From NCBI RefSeq assembly GCF_000313755.1, contig NZ_AMZB01000133.1:1-64000 (forward strand): a stretch of DNA of 64,000 nucleotides, written 5' to 3'. Source of the DNA: Pseudomonas nitroreducens TX1 (GTDB taxonomy: Bacteria > Pseudomonadota > Gammaproteobacteria > Pseudomonadales > Pseudomonadaceae). Below the pieces are notes generated by a model, which saw only the letters and a program-made list of their open reading frames with translations, did no database searches and had not been told where the DNA came from. Shown here piece after piece: positions 62,509 to 64,000 of the stretch (position 1 is the first letter of the stretch; every line of letters begins with the position of its first letter). The position numbers and the translations under genes were made by a program.

Positions 62509-63604
62509 ATGGAAATCCAACCGATCCTCAACAGCATCAAGGACCTCTCCGACCGTACCCACTCCATTCGGGGGTATCTTTGACTACGATCTGAAACATG
62601 ATCGTCTGATCGAAGTAAACCGCGAACTGGAAGACCCGGCGGTCTGGAACAAGCCCGAATACGCCCAGAACCTGGGCCGCGAGCGCGCCATGCTGGCGCA
62701 GATCGTCGAGACCCTCGACGAGCTCACCGGCGGCCTGGCCGACTCCCGCGACCTGCTCGACATGGCGGTCGAGGAGAACGACGAAGGCGCCGTCGGCGAC
62801 GTCGAGGCCGAGGTCCAGCGCCTGCGCGAAATCCTCGAGAAGCTCGAGTTCCGCCGCATGTTCAGTGGCGAGATGGACCCCAACAACGCCTATCTGGACA
62901 TCCAGGCCGGCTCCGGCGGCACCGAAGCCCAGGACTGGGCCAACATGCTGCTGCGCATGTACCTGCGCTGGGCCGACAAGAACGGTTTCGACGCCGAGAT
63001 CGTCGAGCTGTCCGAAGGCGAGGTCGCCGGCATCAAGGGTGCCACCGTGCACATCAAGGGCGAATACGCCTTCGGCTGGCTGCGCACCGAGATCGGCGTG
63101 CACCGCCTGGTGCGCAAGAGCCCGTTCGACTCCGGCAACCGTCGCCACACCTCGTTCACCGCCGTGTTCGTCTCGCCGGAAATCGACGACAACATCGAGA
63201 TCGAGATCAACCCGGCCGACCTGCGCATCGACACCTACCGCTCCTCCGGCGCAGGCGGTCAGCACGTGAACACCACCGATTCCGCGGTGCGTATCACCCA
63301 CGTGCCGACCAACACCGTGGTGGCTTGCCAGAACGAACGCTCCCAGCACGCCAACAAGGACACCGCCATGAAGATGCTGCGGGCCCGGTTGTACGAGCAG
63401 GAGATGCAGAAGCGCACCGCCGCCTCGCAGGCGCTGGAAGACACCAAGTCCGATATCGGCTGGGGTCACCAGATCCGTTCCTACGTGCTCGACCAGTCGC
63501 GCATAAAGGACCTGCGTACCGGCGTGGAACGCAGCGATTGCGACAAGGTGCTCGACGGCGACCTGAACGAGTACCTCGAGGCCAGCCTCAAACAAGGGCT
63601 CTGA
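62509..63604 (+). CDS. prfB: Peptide chain release factor 2 with programmed +1 frameshift
   Basis: RF2 recognises UGA and UAA stops and triggers peptide release on the ribosome. Translation begins at ATG 62509, reads 24 codons to an in-frame TGA (62581-62583), then shifts +1 to continue from GAC at 62582, giving 364 residues. The GGQ hydrolysis motif is 249-251 (SGAGGQHVN) and the SPF anticodon tripeptide is 204-206 (RKSPFDSG), within one residue of E. coli. Not a pseudogene. Immediately followed by lysS, as in many Gammaproteobacteria. Confidence 0.98.
62568..62584 (+). promoter_or_regulatory. prfB programmed frameshift site
   Basis: CGGGGGTATCTTTGACTA: an internal Shine-Dalgarno-like GGGGG three bases before the slippery CTT, followed by TGA and C. 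This is the canonical autoregulatory site: low RF2 slows termination at UGA and increases shifting. Confidence 0.97.
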
Positions 63605-63618
63605 CGCATAGCCCCATT

Positions 63619-63677
63619 GTAGGAGCGAGCTTGCTCGCGAACCCGTCCAAGAGCTTCGCGAGCAAGCTCGCTCCTAC
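63619..63677. repeat. REP palindrome pair (BIME-like)
   Basis: GTAGGAGCGAGCTTGCTCGC starts at 63619; the inverted unit ending GCTCGCTCCTAC is 63655-63677. It lies between prfB and lysS, with arms at least 22 of 23 complementary. Confidence 0.9.
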
Positions 63678-63721
63678 ACGTATCCCCCAATTTGATTTAG
63701 ACGCCAGGCAGATAGACGACC

Positions 63722-64000
63722 ATGAGCGACCAACAACTCGACGCTACCGAACTGCAACAGGAAGAAAACAAGCTGATCGCCCAGCGCAAGGAAAAACTTG
63801 CCGCCGTGCGTGAAGCCAAGGCGATCGCCTTCCCCAACGACTTCCGCCGCGAGAACTACTTCGCGGACCTGCAGAAACAGTACGAAACCGCGACCAAGGA
63901 AGAGCTCGAAGCAGCCGCCATCCCGGTCAAGGTTGCCGGTCGCATCATGCTCAACCGCGGCTCCTTCATCGTCCTGCAGGACAGCAGCGGCCGCCTGCAG
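63722..64000 (+). CDS. lysS: Lysyl-tRNA synthetase, N-terminal part (cut by window end)
   Basis: The first 93 codons of class II lysyl-tRNA synthetase, which charges tRNA-Lys. The N-terminal helix ([20 protein letters not shown]) and [17 protein letters not shown] lead into the anticodon-binding OB fold ([19 protein letters not shown]). Matches Pseudomonas LysS closely. The frame is open to the last base. ATG follows an A-rich leader with a weak GAC-type site. Confidence 0.96.
   Translation, partial: MSDQQLDATELQQEENKLIAQRKEKLAAVREAKAIAFPNDFRRENYFADLQKQYETATKEELEAAAIPVKVAGRIMLNRGSFIVLQDSSGRLQ

Noticed and set aside
62581-62583. In-frame stop suggesting prfB is a pseudogene
   Set aside because: It is the programmed frameshift stop with the expected GGGGG and CTT-TGA-C context.
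1-64000. tRNA, rRNA, prophage or insertion-sequence genes
   Set aside because: I looked for cloverleaf-like segments, integrase or transposase motifs and direct target duplications in the gaps and saw none; a covariance search could still find small RNAs.

Overview
The window is high-GC Gammaproteobacterial chromosome, almost certainly Pseudomonas. The wspABCDEF-wspR, prfB, lysS order at 54.0-64.0 kb matches what I recall of P. aeruginosa PA3708-PA3700. The LysR/GMC oxidoreductase/MFS trio just upstream resembles PA3711-PA3709, and yaeQ-recJ resembles PA3726-PA3725. Intergenic REP palindromes (GTAGGAGCGAGCTTGCTCGC type) and GTAGGGCG-type hairpins are also Pseudomonas-like. I assign genus only; the P. 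nitroreducens/citronellolis side of the genus is a guess. I saw no tRNA, rRNA, CRISPR array, transposase or prophage gene.

Layout. 0.2-5.9 kb: a six-gene Mrp/Sha Na+/H+ antiporter operon. 6.5-9.5 kb: an operon of an EamA exporter, a Cds1-like cysteine desulfhydrase, an Asp/Glu racemase and a small unknown protein. 9.7-13.8 kb: envelope lipoprotein, DUF488 protein, divergent SDR/LysR, then a SlyB-like lipoprotein and PagP-like barrel behind five phased GTTCAG hexamers. 13.9-20.5 kb: a catabolic island with an APH-fold kinase overlapping a phospho-lyase-like class III PLP enzyme, an orphan PotD-like binding protein, SDR, GntR/FCD regulator and CaiB-type CoA transferase. 20.8-24.4 kb: membrane diguanylate cyclase, yaeQ, recJ. 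24.7-27.9 kb: a PepSY membrane operon divergent from a secreted protein and a short Fur-like winged helix. 28.2-33.6 kb: Old Yellow Enzyme, a TssQ/PEGA lipoprotein operon, and a soluble chemoreceptor-like protein with reversed domain order.

33.8-41.8 kb: NTF2-like secreted protein and a YdcSTUV-type polyamine/GABA ABC transporter flanked by two gamma-aminobutyraldehyde dehydrogenase paralogues, with a LysR gene next to them. 43.3-45.6 kb: tandem DUF533/TerB-like proteins and ecotin. 45.9-50.6 kb: LysR, GMC oxidoreductase and MHS-family transporter sharing a mirrored promoter region. 50.7-53.8 kb: small proteins, a chemoreceptor and a YqaA protein. 54.0-62.4 kb: the complete Wsp surface-sensing pathway ending in the diguanylate cyclase WspR. 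62.5-64.0 kb: prfB with its programmed +1 frameshift and the start of lysS.

The most promising leads for new biology are the kinase/phospho-lyase island (hydroxylysine- or phosphoethanolamine-type chemistry), the reversed chemoreceptor, the TssQ/PEGA/secreted-protein operon away from any visible T6SS genes, and two regulatory DNA structures: the PhoP-like array and the mirrored LysR/GMC promoter. All functions are inferred from reading the sequence; no database search was run.
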